This document shows, in pieces, positions 11,763 through 22,637 of a stretch of DNA of 64,000 nucleotides (positions are counted from its first letter, which is position 1; every line of letters begins with the position of its first letter). Origin of the DNA: Ipomoea triloba (taxonomy: Eukaryota > Streptophyta > Magnoliopsida > Solanales > Convolvulaceae); NCBI RefSeq assembly GCF_003576645.1, contig NC_044925.1, forward strand, positions 2,683,878-2,747,877, in the 5' to 3' direction. A model generated the notes under the pieces. The model was not told the DNA's origin and did no database searches. It saw nothing but the letters and a program-made list of their open reading frames with translations. Position numbers and translations under genes: made by a program.

Positions 11763-12668
11763 GCATCTTTAGTCCCTGAGTTATAGGGGTAGTGTAGACT
11801 CAGTCCCTAAGTTATGGCTGTATGCGAGTTTAGTCCCTCAGTTATTCACAAAGTGACGAGTTTAGTCCCTGGACATTAAATTTGACGAAAAAATTAAAAA
11901 ATATTCAAAATTTGAGGGGTAAAATAGGAAATTCACATTTTATTATTATTCTTATATCAAAACCACTTTTACAACATTATTTTTTCACTTCTTAGCCTAA
12001 TTATTTTCAATATTTTTCATTTTTAAAAGCATTTTAATAACTTTCAAATGACTTGTTAGGAACGTGACTCTCGTATAACACATTTAAAACTTAGCACAAA
12101 TAAAGAAATGCATGATCATTGTATTTAGGTGTATGAAACACACTGTCCTAACAAGTTTTTATTTTTTTACTAAGTAACAAATGTAATAAAATTAAACTTT
12201 TGAGATAGGATAGTGTGTAAAAAAATCTCAAAAGTTTTAATTGTATTACATTTGTTGCTTAGTAAAAAAATAAAAACTTGTTAGGATAGTGTGTTTCATA
12301 CACCTAAATACAATGATCATGCATTTCTTTATTTGTGCTAGGTTTTAAGTGTGTTATACGAGAGTCAGGTTACTAATAAGTCATTTGAAAGTTATTAAAA
12401 TGCTTTTAAAAATGAAAAATCTTGAAAATAATTAGGCTAAGAAGTGAAAAATAATGTTGTAAAAGTGGTTTTGATATAAGAATAATAATAAAATGTGAAT
12501 TTCCTATTTTACCCCTCAAATTTTGAATATTTTTTAATTTTTTCGTCAAATTTAATGTCCAGGGACTAAACTCGCCACTTTGTGAATAACTGAGGGACTA
12601 AACTCGCATACAGCCATAACTTAGGGACTGAGTCTACACTACCCCTATAACTCAGGGACTAAAGATGC
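11763..12668. mobile_element. Long foldback (inverted-repeat) element, ~0.9 kb, MULE/MITE type
   Basis: The left arm starts GCATCTTTAGTCCCTGAGTT and its reverse complement closes the right arm at 12668. The arms stay nearly complementary for about 440 bp each and meet near 12215, so the whole element is one large hairpin. It encodes no protein. Long terminal inverted repeats with 'TTTAGTCCCT' phrases resemble non-autonomous Mutator-like elements. A clean 9-bp target duplication was not visible. Transcription through it would yield a long double-stranded RNA suitable for small-RNA production; that is inference. Confidence 0.8.
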
Positions 12669-12756
12669 CATTTTCCCATTTTTTTATTTATTATCACTAT
12701 AAAAATTATAATTATAATATTATTTTTTAAATATATTTAAATTAAACATGTCAACA

Positions 12757-12884
12757 TTAAAATAATTCACATTTCATGACCCGACCTTATCCTAGTTATG
12801 CTCCCATAGCTGTTCAGCTATTAAAATAATTCACATTTCATGACCCGACCTTATCCTAGTTATGCTCCCATAGCTGTTCAGCTA
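12757..12884. repeat. Tandem duplication of a 64-bp unit
   Basis: Two adjacent copies, 12757-12820 and 12821-12884, each containing CATGACCCGACCTTATCCTA and TGCTCCCATAGCTGTTCAGC, are essentially identical. The unit lies between the foldback and the first recognisable exon of the receptor kinase. Confidence 0.9.
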
Positions 12885-13168
12885 TTGTTAGATCAGAATC
12901 AGAGATAGGGCCAAGATCACTCGACTTTGAATCTGTGCTGTAATGCACATGAGCCAAATTTCACTAAAAGCCTGAATTCAATCAATTAACTAGTTTAAAT
13001 CATGACCATATAAACGCATATGTTTCTTATTTTTCAATGTGCAACTCTTAACAAGCGTGAAGTATTCAATGGACTACTTTCATTCAGAGGGCATATGCTT
13101 TGTTAAAGTTAAATCATGCTATCTTGTTTTTCTACACTAAGGGAATATGCTTTGTTATAGTATTGCAG

Positions 13169-14861
13169 GAAACAGATTTCTTTGCACTTCATGGTCTACT
13201 CAATCTTGTATGGGTGTTGCAAAACCAGTAAATGGTACTGTGTATATGCAATACTTGCTGAAATTAGTGTACTTTATAAAATTTGGACCTAGTGAATAAC
13301 ACGTTTGGTTCTGCAGATACGATTTCCACAAAGAAAGTTAGCAACCATCACAGACGAATCATATCTGCTATCATAGGGGTCAGTTGCACGTTTGTAGTTT
13401 CTGTAATGCTACTCGTTTTATGGGTGGATTGGCACAGGTCTCGTCGTTTCCTATTCACATCTTATGGTACCTCTGAATGAACAGACGATTTTTTGTTTCC
13501 TTACCAAAAGCATTCCCAATAATGCACTCAACAGAGACTGATAATTATTTTTATGTTTCAGTGAAACAAGATTATGAATTTGCTATTGGCCACCTGAAGA
13601 GGTTTTCTTTCCGGGAGTTACAAAATGCGACGAGAAACTTCAGCTCTAAAAACATTCTAGGACAGGGTGGATTTGGAGTTGTCTACAAAGGGTATCTTCC
13701 GAATGGGACAGTGGTGGCTGTCAAAAGACTGAGAGATCCAAATTTCACCGGAGAAGTGCAGTTTCAAACCGAGGTTGAGATGATAGGCTTGGCTGTGCAC
13801 CGGAACCTTCTGCGCCTATATGGATTCTGTATGACACCCGAAGAGAGGTTGCTTATTTACCCCTTCATGCCAAATGGAAGCGTTGCTGATCGCCTTCGAG
13901 GTTTAATTTGTGCAAAAAGTTGTCTCTGATTATTTCTTTCAAGTTTTCTGAATTTATAGTAGAAGCATGAAAAACAGACAATTTATCTGTTCACTTTCAT
14001 TAACAGACATCGGTCGAGATAAACGGTCTTTAGATTGGAACAAGCGGATGCGTGTTGCTCTTGGAGCTGCAAGGGGGCTTCTATATCTGCACGAACAATG
14101 CAGTCCTCGAATAATTCATAGGGATGTCAAGGCTGCTAATATTCTACTAGACGAGAGCTTTGAGGCGGTTGTTGGGGACTTCGGGCTTGCTAAGCTCTTA
14201 GACTGCAGAGAGTCTCATGTCACGACTGCTGTCCGAGGCACCATAGGACATATTGCACCTGAGTACCTATCTACTGGACAGTCTACTGAAAAAACCGACG
14301 TGTTTGGGTTTGGGATACTACTCTTGGAACTCATTACGGGGCTAAAGGCGCTAAACGCGGGTAATGCTCAGCTTCAGAAAGGCACAATCCTTGATTGGGT
14401 AAGTTCACTTCACCCCTACTTACTTGATTTTGGCTCTGTTTGGTAAATGACTGTTAGTTGATGGTGCTGTTATCAAGTTCTGAAAGATTGAAGCCTTCGG
14501 GCCATTAATGGTCCATTCGATTTCACAGGTGAGAAGCTTATACGACGAGAAGAGGCTGGAAGTGATTGTTGACAAGGATCTAAAGGGATGCTTTAACACG
14601 GAGGAGCTAGAGAAAACTGTGGATGTTGCCCTCGAGTGTACACAACCGAACCCGAACCAGCGTCCTAAGATGTCTCAAGTGTCGCGAATCCTTGAAGGCA
14701 TCGCGGGGCAGATGGCTCCCCCCGTTGTGGATGATTCACAGGGCGGAGGGAGCAACGCTGCTGCCTCTGAAACAAGAGCTTTTAGTTTTTCGCGAAATTT
14801 CAGTAGTGTTGAGGAATCATCATTCATCATTGAGGCAATAGAGCTTTCAGGGCCTAGATAA
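13169..14861 (+). pseudogene. LRR-II receptor-like kinase, last five exons only (no LRR ectodomain); At5g45780-like
   Basis: I deduce exons 13169-13234, 13317-13466, 13562-13900, 14007-14398 and 14529-14861. They join in frame at GT/AG sites into 426 codons. The product starts in the juxtamembrane segment after the last LRR (GNRFLC...CMGVAKPVN), then has a transmembrane helix (about IISAIIGVSCTFVVSVMLLV) and a complete kinase: [38 protein letters not shown], and [14 protein letters not shown]. The C-terminus IEAIELSGPR is typical of LRR-II kinases of the SERK/NIK/At5g45780 clade, plasma-membrane co-receptor-like proteins. No signal peptide or LRR exon is found upstream. The preceding 1.9 kb holds only repeats and then the CNL. 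The kinase itself is intact and RD-type, so this could be a 5'-truncated pseudogene or a gene whose early exons were displaced. Confidence 0.75.
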
Positions 14862-16582
14862 CACACACACACTCTCTCTTTTCTGGTGCTTAGCCTATGC
14901 AATAAGGCATGCATTTGTTGATGAACACTAACTTTGGTCTTTGGGTAGGCTTTTGCTTGTAAGCTTCTCTGCACATCAACATAGTCTGCACATAGAATAT
15001 GTGGTTAGTACTGTTAATTTTATTTTGGAGCAACCATACATAATATTTGTATTCAGATTAATTTCTCATTTGGCAGTATTTTTTCTATTTTTTATTATAC
15101 ATATGAAAAACCGATTCCCGCCATGACGGGAGCTAGGAAGAGAATTTTTTGGGGAAACCAGGACTCTCCCCATCCTCACCAGGATGGGGACGGCACCCGT
15201 CCCTACCTTGATTCCTCAAATTATATTATATTTATAGATAAAATGATATTTTTTTTCTTCTTGAATAATATGCTTATAGTGTTTTTTTTTTTTGTTGAAT
15301 TATTTATGTATCCATATTACTCTTTCAATTATTTTAAAACTGGCGATTTTATCTCTTTTATATCAAATAGACATTTTTACTCTTAAATATTCATTTTCAT
15401 TTCTTTTTTCTTCATAATTTTTTCCTAATATTTCATTTCGTGGTTACTAATTTTTGCATAGGGAAAGCAATGTTATATTTATAGTGAATTTTTATTATTA
15501 ATCTCCTTTTTCATTTGGCCTGATTCCTGTGTCAATTAGTAACTTTAGTAGCATAATATTAATAACAGATTTCCGTGTGTAATATTTATTTTCTTTTTCA
15601 TTCATAAAAAGATTTTAATATACATTTCCATATAATTAATAAGTAATATTATTATAAAAATATATAATTGCCAATTATATTTCCAATAAATTTTAATATA
15701 TTCATTTTTCTTTTTCCTTCATAAATATTAATATGATTAATATAATTATAATAATTTAATTGTCGAAATAAATAGATTTCCTTTTTCGTTCAATTTTCAA
15801 TCAAATATTAATATTAATTTACTTTTTCAAATGGCCTAAATTACGTGCCGTTTAATTTTCAGTTAATTATTTTTTTAATATTCTTTTTTTTTGAAACTAT
15901 AATTTCACATCTGAACATGGTATGAATAGACAAATAAAACAACTGCATATTCAAAGTAATGTAAAACCATAAAATGATAAGATTTAAACAAATCACACAA
16001 ATTTAAAATTTGACATCTTTAATGCCCAAAAACATAAATGTTTAGGATTTCAACAGGAAAATATTTTATTAATTGCTTCTCAACTTTCACATCTCTTAAC
16101 AGATGCTTTTATATATAGTATAGATATTATAATTATAATTAATTACCATTAATGAATTATTTGTGTTTAAGTATTTATTTTGTTACTAGCGTATATTCTT
16201 TTTTACATTTACTTTGATTCCCATATATAATTAATATAAATTGTTGACGAAGAAAAATAAATGAAATATTAAAATACTTATTTTTAAGGTTTAAAATATA
16301 ATTATCACTTCTAAAATTATTGAAGGACTAATATGGATACATAATAATTTATGAAGAAAAAATGCTATAAGCATATAATTTAGTGGAAAAGGTATCGTTT
16401 TACCTTATTTATATTACCTAGTATTGTCTATGCATGATGCACAAAAATGATGCACAATATTAGTATTCTATATTAAAATCTTATATTTATTTAGATTTTA
16501 GATATTTATATTATTGTACTAGCACTTTGTACGCGCGATGCCTGAAAATTCATGCCCAATATTAAAATATTGATAATACAAA
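14862..16582. other. AT-rich intergenic region
   Basis: After the kinase stop comes probable 3' UTR, including a short CA/CT run at about 14861-14880. A small GC-rich piece at about 15150-15205 (CTCCCCATCCTCACCAGGAT, reading on into its near reverse complement) forms a short palindrome. The rest is AT-rich with no supportable gene. Confidence 0.45.
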
Positions 16583-16863
16583 TAAATAAAAAGAGTTGAT
16601 TACCGATTTGGTCCCTCGACTATGAGGATTTTACCACTTTGGTCATTGACTTTTAAAATTGTCCAATTGCATCCTCAACTATGCAAATGTTAACCAAAAT
16701 GGTCCTCGGTATAAACATCTGTTTATTTGGCGTTTAAATTAGGGATAGAAATGTAATTTCATTGGCCTTGCCTTCTCAGGTGTTCTTTTTCATCTCAAAT
16801 TTTGGCTTCGTTTACAGAACAAAGAAAGAGAATCCCTAAATCCTAAAATCTAAATTCTCAACG

Positions 16864-17058
16864 ATGAACACAGAAATGACGGGGAAAGCACTTCACCTCA
16901 ATCAGTTCTGGAATCTGAAGGAAGCCAACAACAAAAGGCAAAAGCAATCGTCAGTCTCTGAGTTCTTCCAAGAAAACTGCTCTAAAATAGAGAGCACTAT
17001 GGTGGGACCCGGCGGCGGCGACACTGGCATTGGGTGCGGCGTCGGAGACTCGGAGTGA
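16864..17058 (+). other. Unrecognised captured(?) ORF inside the Pack-MULE
   Basis: A 64-codon frame beginning MNTEMTGKALHLNQFWNLKE is preceded by a leader-like purine-rich stretch. It has no family I recognise and is interrupted before the hydrolase fragment. It may be the 5' exon of a second captured gene; this is inference. Confidence 0.3.
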
Positions 17059-17261
17059 GACTGGTCGAAGGTGTGGGTCTGGGAGGCTCGCCGTGGAATC
17101 ATCTCTAAGTGGCGTTTGGTGTGGGAATGGGGTGTGGTGTCGGAGTCAAATTCGGGTTTGGGCAGGGTTTGGGCATGGGTATTACATTGGAGTCTATGAG
17201 GTCTCGTTTGTTTCCTCCAAAAAAGAAATCCAGAATCGGAGCATTAGGGTGAGCACTAAAT

Positions 17262-17613
17262 CACCATTCCAACTGGCTCATCCATCTCACCGCCGTGCAC
17301 ATAGCAAAGCAAGGGTTCGCCATCGACCACCAGGGCCACGGCTACACCGACGGGAGGCTGAGGGCTCACATACCGGACATCAACCCTGTCGCCGATAATT
17401 GCGTAGCGTTCTTCGACTCATTCCATGACCGCCATGTCCCGTTAGAGCTGCCTTCGTTCCTCTACGCCAAGTCCCTCGGTGTTGCGATTGCTCTGCTCAT
17501 AACCCTCCTCCGCGACGGTTCTACCCCGAAACGACTCTTCGACGACGTCGTTTTGAACGGGGCCATGTGCGGCATCAATGATCAGTTCAAGCCGTCGTGG
17601 CCGCTGGAATTCA
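17262..17613 (+). pseudogene. Captured fragment of a monoacylglycerol lipase / caffeoylshikimate esterase-like hydrolase
   Basis: The frame starting HHSNWLIHLTAVHIAKQGFA continues through DHQGHGYTDG, HIPDINPVADNC and AFFDSFHDRHVP to VVLNGAMCGI and FKPSWPLE. These are signature stretches of plant MAGL-like alpha/beta hydrolases. The nucleophile-elbow region reads YAKSLGVAIALL, retaining Ser but with Lys and Val where I would expect Glu and Gly. A few residues before IDHQGHG are missing. Only about 117 codons remain, with no start and without the rest of the catalytic triad, so it is a non-functional captured piece. Confidence 0.8.
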
Positions 17614-17824
17614 CAATCAACGATCAATTCAAATGTATTAAAAGGGAAGAAGATGAGTGCTGATTGTATTTTCCTATTTTACCCTTGAAAGTAGACGGAA
17701 AAACATACTGAGGACCATTTTGGTTAACGTTTGCATAGTTGAGGATGCAATTGGACAATTTTAAAAGTCAAGGACCAAAGTGGTGAAATCCTCATAGTCG
17801 AGGGACCAAATCGGTAATTAACTC

Positions 17825-18110
17825 TAAATAAAAATTATAATTCGAATTATATATACACAAATAATATATGTATTTTATACACGCATATATGATTTATCAT
17901 TCATAGAAATTTAATTAAAATATAATAAATCATTCAATTAATTATATAATGATTTTAATAAAATGATAATTAAGGAATATGAAAAAAGATATAGGTGTAT
18001 GGTAATAATGATGTAGTTATCAATTCAATGTTCGAATTAAAAAGTAACAGTGTTATAATGGTGTAAGAGTACTTTTGCCTAACAATAATGTAGTAGGGAC
18101 AATTTTGTCG
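17825..18110. repeat. Dispersed repeat, copy 1 (mate 51605-51925)
   Basis: The stretch after the Pack-MULE, including AATTCGAATTATATATACA and TATAATGATTTTAATAAAAT and ending in ACAATTTTGTC, is found again at about 51605-51925 with scattered differences. It has no coding capacity. It may be the tail of an older retroelement or MITE. Confidence 0.7.
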
Positions 18111-18870
18111 AGTGTTGGTATTAAGATGAAATTGAAAAGGATTACGGGCATTCCGGTTTCTGATAATTTGGGGAACTACCTTGGCGTCCTACTATTTCAG
18201 CAAAGAGTGTCTAAAAAGTCTTTTGGGTACATTCTTGAGGGGATGAAAAGAAAGTTGGCAAACTGGAAGGCAGATGCGCTCAGTCTTACTGTGCTGGGCG
18301 TAGGGTGTTAGTTCAATCGGCTCTCTCAACCATGCCGGTGTATTCAATGCACAAGTGTTCAAACTCCCGGTTGGGGTGCGCAATGACATTGATAAAATTT
18401 GTAGGGGCTTCCTTTGGGGCGACACTAATAATAAGTAATAAATTCATCTTGTGAGGTGGAAAGACATTTGCAAGCCTAAAAGTGCTGGTCGTTTAGGTTT
18501 GAGGCGGTGCATTGACATTAATGATGCACGTACTTCCGGCCAATAGTCCGAAGAATTCGTCTTGGGGTTGTAGAAGTATTATGAGGGGACGCTCTACCAT
18601 TGAAATTGGTGCAACATGGTGTGCGGGAAATGGTGAGTCTATGAAATTTTGGTCTGATTGGTGGGTTGGTGACAAACCGCTAGGTCTACTTGAGAGCGTG
18701 TCTATCCTGGAGGATATCACGAACGTCAAGGTTAGTGACTTTATTAAAATTTTGTCTAACCGTGTTTGGGATTTTGACAGGTTACAAAATATTCTCCCCC
18801 AGGCGGTGGCAAATAATGACAAGGCCATTTCAATCCCCTTTAACAATCAATCTATCGGCACTGTGTACTT
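18075..18870 (+). pseudogene. Degenerate LINE (non-LTR retrotransposon) reverse transcriptase remnant
   Basis: The conceptual translation runs IPVSDNLGNYLGVLLFQQRV, GYILEGMKRKLANWKADALS, then after a frameshift a stretch around PVYSMHK and FLWG-like residues. A third segment has SSWGCRSIMRG, WCAGNGESMKFWSDWWVGD and VWDFDRLQNILP. This is the usual order at the end of the RT and in the linker before the RNase H/zinc region of plant L1-type LINEs. Frameshifts and stops show it is dead. The catalytic RT core upstream is absent. Confidence 0.8.
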
Positions 18871-19096
18871 TATACCTTATATATAATACGGAGTACATTA
18901 TAGCATAAATATAATACTTTATAGGAAAAATATAATGGATAATTTGTAAGAAATAATAAGTCATGTTTTGTTCGGTGAGAAATAAGGGATATGTCCACAC
19001 TCTTGTACTACTTTTGGACTCGAAAGGGAAAATATATTGATATGTAATATTTTCATAAATCATCATGGTTGACAGTTTGTTCTTGCATAAAAATAA

Positions 19097-19250
19097 ATCT
19101 TTACTTATATCGTGACATTCAAAACACAATTTAATATTAAATCAAAAATAGTTTTTGAAGATTAACAAACCTTAATCTTTACTTATATCGTGACATTCAA
19201 AACACAATTTAATATTAAATCAAAAATAGTTTTTGAAGATTAACAAACCT
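19097..19250. repeat. Tandem duplication, 77-bp unit
   Basis: The unit beginning AATCTTTACTTATATCGTGA and ending ATTAACAAACCTT is present twice in direct succession, nearly identical. It is non-coding. Confidence 0.9.
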
Positions 19251-19397
19251 TAATTATATTATATGGATCCTCTAGATTCAAGCTGGACTTTTGCCTCTTA
19301 ATTGTTTTTCACTTTATGTATAATGAAATTCAAGATCACTAGCTAATTATGAGTTGATATTCAAATATAAAACAATTCAAAAACCTCTTAAAACGTA

Positions 19398-19927
19398 TTA
19401 ACTACATTCATAGAAACAAGTTGTTGCTAGATAGTTGGTGACATCAAATCTACAAATAGGGTAGCTTGACGATTTTTCCAGCCATGAAGATATGCAGCCA
19501 TGGTGGAAGACGTGAGAGCAGGGCAATGAAGAAATCTTCACTCCCGCCAAAAACTTCTCCAAACAGACAGAACAGACCGCCAATTCATCTCCGACATTCT
19601 CAAACCTATCTTCCTTCAACCTCTGGATCTCCTCCGCGCTCAAACCCCTTGGCTTTGACGATGAATCGACGACATTATTCTCATTAATGTAAGTAGGCGG
19701 CGGCTGTCGTTCTCGCCCTACGACCTCAATAGAAGTTGTAACTACCGTTGCGCCGTCGTTGGCGAGTCCAATTCGTTGGGCGGTCTGCACAATATGTTCG
19801 GAAAGGTTGTCGCAAACGCCGCGACACAATGACAGCATCCAGCGGTGAAATTGGTTTCTGAAATAGTATGCTAGTGACTGCCGAAAAGAACGGTCGCGGA
19901 GAAGAAAGGAAACGGTTGGCTCGCCGA
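19398..19927 (-). pseudogene. RING-H2 finger protein, 5'-truncated and lacking one zinc ligand
   Basis: From the first available Met (19838) the frame gives 146 residues. The RING starts CSVCLEKF (C89, C92), followed by LPCSHVFHHGC (C107, H109, H112, C115). The final pair should read C-P-x-C but is Y126-P-I-C129 (SYPICRF), because a TAC codon stands where TGC is expected. A C3H2C3 RING-H2 E3 ligase needs all eight ligands, so ubiquitin-ligase activity is doubtful. The same frame stays open upstream of Met1 to about 19927 (LGEPTVSFLLRDRSFRQSLA), so the real N-terminus was longer. A stop and then a GTGCCGAG minisatellite cut it off. A shorter decayed relative lies at 45880-46095. Confidence 0.7.
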
Positions 19928-20215
19928 GATTCCACTAACACTGTGCCGAGTTGAGGTGCGCCCCAACACTGTGCCGAGTTTTTTTTTTTTTTTTTGCACC
20001 ACGGTACAGAGCTGAGGTTTGCCCAGCACTATGCCGAGGGGCACTGTGCCGAGGTGCTGCACCTCGGCCTAGAGCTGAGTTGCACCCCAGCACTGTGCTG
20101 AGGGCTTGCATGTCAGCACAACCGAGGTTTTTTTTCTTTTTTTTTTTTGCACCTCGGCACAGAGCTGAGGTGCACCCCAGCACTATGCCGAGGGCACAGG
20201 ACCTTTTTTTTTTTT
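19928..20215. repeat. GC-rich minisatellite of CACTGTGCCGAGG type with poly-T runs
   Basis: Variants of GCACTGTGCCGAGG, its near-complement CCTCGGCAC and AGAGCTGAGGTGCACCCCAG recur at least five times. They are interleaved with poly-T tracts at about 19980-19996, 20126-20148 and 20203-20217. The pattern is palindrome-prone. All reading frames here are artefacts of the repeat. Confidence 0.8.
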
Positions 20216-20239
20216 TTGTATGGAATTAGTCACGGCAGA

Positions 20240-20640
20240 CCATGACCACTAGGTACGTACACTAACAATTTTGGACGCCACTTGATGAGGAGGACGCCGT
20301 TTGAGGAGGCGACGCCATTTGATGAGGAGGCGATGTCGTGAGGCGCCGCTGGAGAAGGAGGAGGCGACGTTGTGGATGAGGAAGCACCACAAGGGGAGGA
20401 AGAGGCGACGCCGCGGATGAGGAGGCGATGCTGTGGATAAGGTAGCGCCGCTGGAGAAGGAGGAAGCAATGCCGTGGATGAGGAGGCGACGCCATTGGAG
20501 GAGGATGCGACGCAGCGGATGAGGAGGTGCCGTGAATGAAGAGGCACCGCTGGAGAAGGAGGAGGCGGCATCGTGGATGAGGAGGCGATGCCACTGGAGG
20601 AGGAAGAAGCGACGCCGTGGAAGGCACCAGGGCGGCCTTC
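20240..20640. repeat. GC-rich degenerate repeat, GAGGAGGCGACGCC type
   Basis: About 400 bp made of shuffled GAGGAGGCGAYGCC, GATGAGGAGG and CGCTGGAGAAGGAGGA units. All minus-strand frames remain open with Ser/Pro/His/Arg-rich low-complexity products, which is a composition effect. I do not call a gene here. Confidence 0.75.
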
Positions 20641-21503
20641 TTTTGTAATATGTAGAGCTGTGCCTGAGATTTGGCCTCATCTCTCAACAAGAGCACCAAT
20701 GACAGTAAGAATGTTATCAGTGTATTTTGTATTATTAATTCTATCAACTGAGTGGTAGTACAATAGTGAGTTCAGTCTGTTAGTGTTGTATATCATAAAC
20801 GAAGTCCCCCCATTCTCCAACTAGACTCCTCTTTTATATCCTCAAGTGCCAACGACTCTTTGCTAGTAAGTAACGGATGCGTAATGTTGTACTAAGTGCT
20901 GCTAATGATGATAAGGAGTAACCCCTCTTCAATGTACTGACCATTCCTCTTTAATATGTCGTCTTTGTGTAACGGGTAACCGTTTGTTGCCAGGTCAGTG
21001 CTGATGATTCGGGTCGGTGCTGCATGCCCAATTATCCTGTCAAGACACTTAGTGTTTACTAATTGCTATGATTGTAAATTGTAATTTGTAAGTTGTATCT
21101 TCTTATTTTGTTTAACTTAGAAGTTAGAATTTTGTAAGTTAAACTTGAATTGTAACTTCTAAGTTGTAAATTATTTTGTTTACTTAGAAAGTTAGAACTT
21201 AGAAGTTAGATGAGGCTGAAAGTGAATAGTCTTATTAGTTATTACAGTGTTTGTAATTTGTAAAGTAGTTAAGTAGTATTTTGTTTCAGTTTTTATTAAC
21301 TTTTTCCTAAAAATTGTTTTAAAAAGTATTTTAAAATTACTTTAATTATATCGGATTACAAACCGAAATCCGAAGTTGGATACACATCATCCAAAATAAA
21401 ATATCTAATAGGTTATAGCATATAAAAGTGAAGGGGCGGGTGACTAAAATTAAATTTGAACACCGATCAGATGGACGGATGGGAAATTCGATTTGTCTGT
21501 ATC
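20641..21503. other. Intergenic region
   Basis: AT-rich sequence with short internal repeats of AAGTTAGAACTTAGAAGTTAG type at about 21110-21210. No gene or RNA is recognised. Confidence 0.5.
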
Positions 21504-21508
21504 CTACC

Positions 21509-22458
21509 TAATAAGTGCTTATTTGTCTATATTTTTCTCCATTTCACTAAGTCATTTTGCTTTTAGATCATTCCAAATTTCATGAGAATTAGTGCTTATT
21601 TGTGTTATTTTGCAAGGAGTATGAGTTGGAAAGCATTAGAAGCAAAAACGGTGATTTTCAAGCATTTTGGATGAATTTGGAGTCAATGGAAGTCAAGGAG
21701 AAGCTATAAAGATGGACGCAACATTTCCAAGGGAGCCTAAGAGTTGTATTTTCAATGGTATTTGATCATTTGGGCAAACTAAAACAAAAGAGAAGCAAAA
21801 GGTTAAGGTGTTGAAATTTCTGCACGTCGACATCTTAGTGATTGGACGATATCTCGGCCTATAAATATTCAAATTGAGTGATTCTTGTGCCATTGGAACG
21901 AAGACTCAAAGGGCTACAAATATCATGAAGACATTAAAGCTTTAAAATGAAGAAAAAGGGGTCAAAATAGTCCAAACTTACAGATTTCATCTAAATCTGC
22001 TACTGTTCGGTACTTTGACCATATCTCAGCCTAGGAATGTCCAAATGAGATGATTCTTGCTTCATTGGAAAGAAAACTCGAAGGGCTACAACTTTGTTGA
22101 AGATCACAAAGGCTAATGAAGTGTTTTTGAGGGTGAAAAATAATCTAGAATTCAAAGAATTTGCACAGAATTTTGAAAAATGCACTGTAAATTGCACAAA
22201 AGCATACGGCCATGCATATGGCCGTATGAGAGGCCGTATGGAACCTGCTCTGTTCAGTATTTAAGCTCTTTTTGAGCATTTTGAACTCGCTCTTGACCCA
22301 TGGTTGAACCCTATACGCTCGTTTGCTTAGCTTCTTGTTGATTTCCTTATGCTAGTGCCTAGTTCTGTGATTGCATATTGCGTGCCATAACCCCCAATCC
22401 TCAGCGGAACGACATTTCACACCCGTACACTCACCACACTCATTTTTGCTACACATAA
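21509..22458 (+). repeat. 5' LTR with ~0.7 kb internal deletion
   Basis: It matches the 3' LTR from TAATAAGTGCTTATTTGTCT to ACCCTATACGCTC. It then jumps directly to GTTTGCTTAGCTTCTTGTTG, skipping about 710 bp that are present in the 3' LTR (about 26797-27507). Both ends deviate from TG...CA (TA at the start, AA at the end), whereas the 3' LTR has TG...CA. Confidence 0.88.
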
Positions 22459-22463
22459 AAAAT

Positions 22464-22480
22464 TGGCGCCGTTGCCGGGG
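22464..22480 (+). promoter_or_regulatory. Primer-binding site of the LTR element
   Basis: TGGCGCCGTTGCCGGGG lies five bases after the 5' LTR. This is the standard minus-strand priming site of many plant Gypsy elements, probably complementary to a tRNA-Asp 3' end. Confidence 0.85.
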
Positions 22481-22637
22481 ATTGGAAATTTGGTGGTTCT
22501 ATGTGATTTCTTATTTGTTAGCATTAGAGTTTAAGGAATCTTAGGAGACTAAGATTTTTCTTTGTTTTTGTTTGTTTTTGTTGCTAATGTGCTTACAAGT
22601 CTACATCATTTGATTTGATTGAAAGAGATTTTCTAAG

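Larger units (their letters stand above)
16593..17824. mobile_element. Pack-MULE-like element carrying host gene fragments
   Basis: Terminal inverted repeats of about 125 bp begin GAGTTGATTACCGATTTGGT and end with the near-complement. The element is flanked by the identical 10-bp direct repeat TAAATAAAAA (16583-16592 and 17825-17834), as expected for Mutator-like transposition. The interior has no transposase. It holds a hydrolase fragment (17262-17613) and an unrelated upstream frame (16864-17058), so it looks like a chimeric gene-capturing element. Confidence 0.88.

Noticed and set aside
14675..14974. 99-codon minus-strand frame at the end of the receptor kinase
   Set aside because: Antisense of the last kinase exon; no independent support.
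20230..20758. Overlapping Ser/Pro/His-rich minus-strand frames
   Set aside because: All frames are open because the DNA is a GC-rich, stop-poor repeat; the three overlapping translations have equally low complexity.
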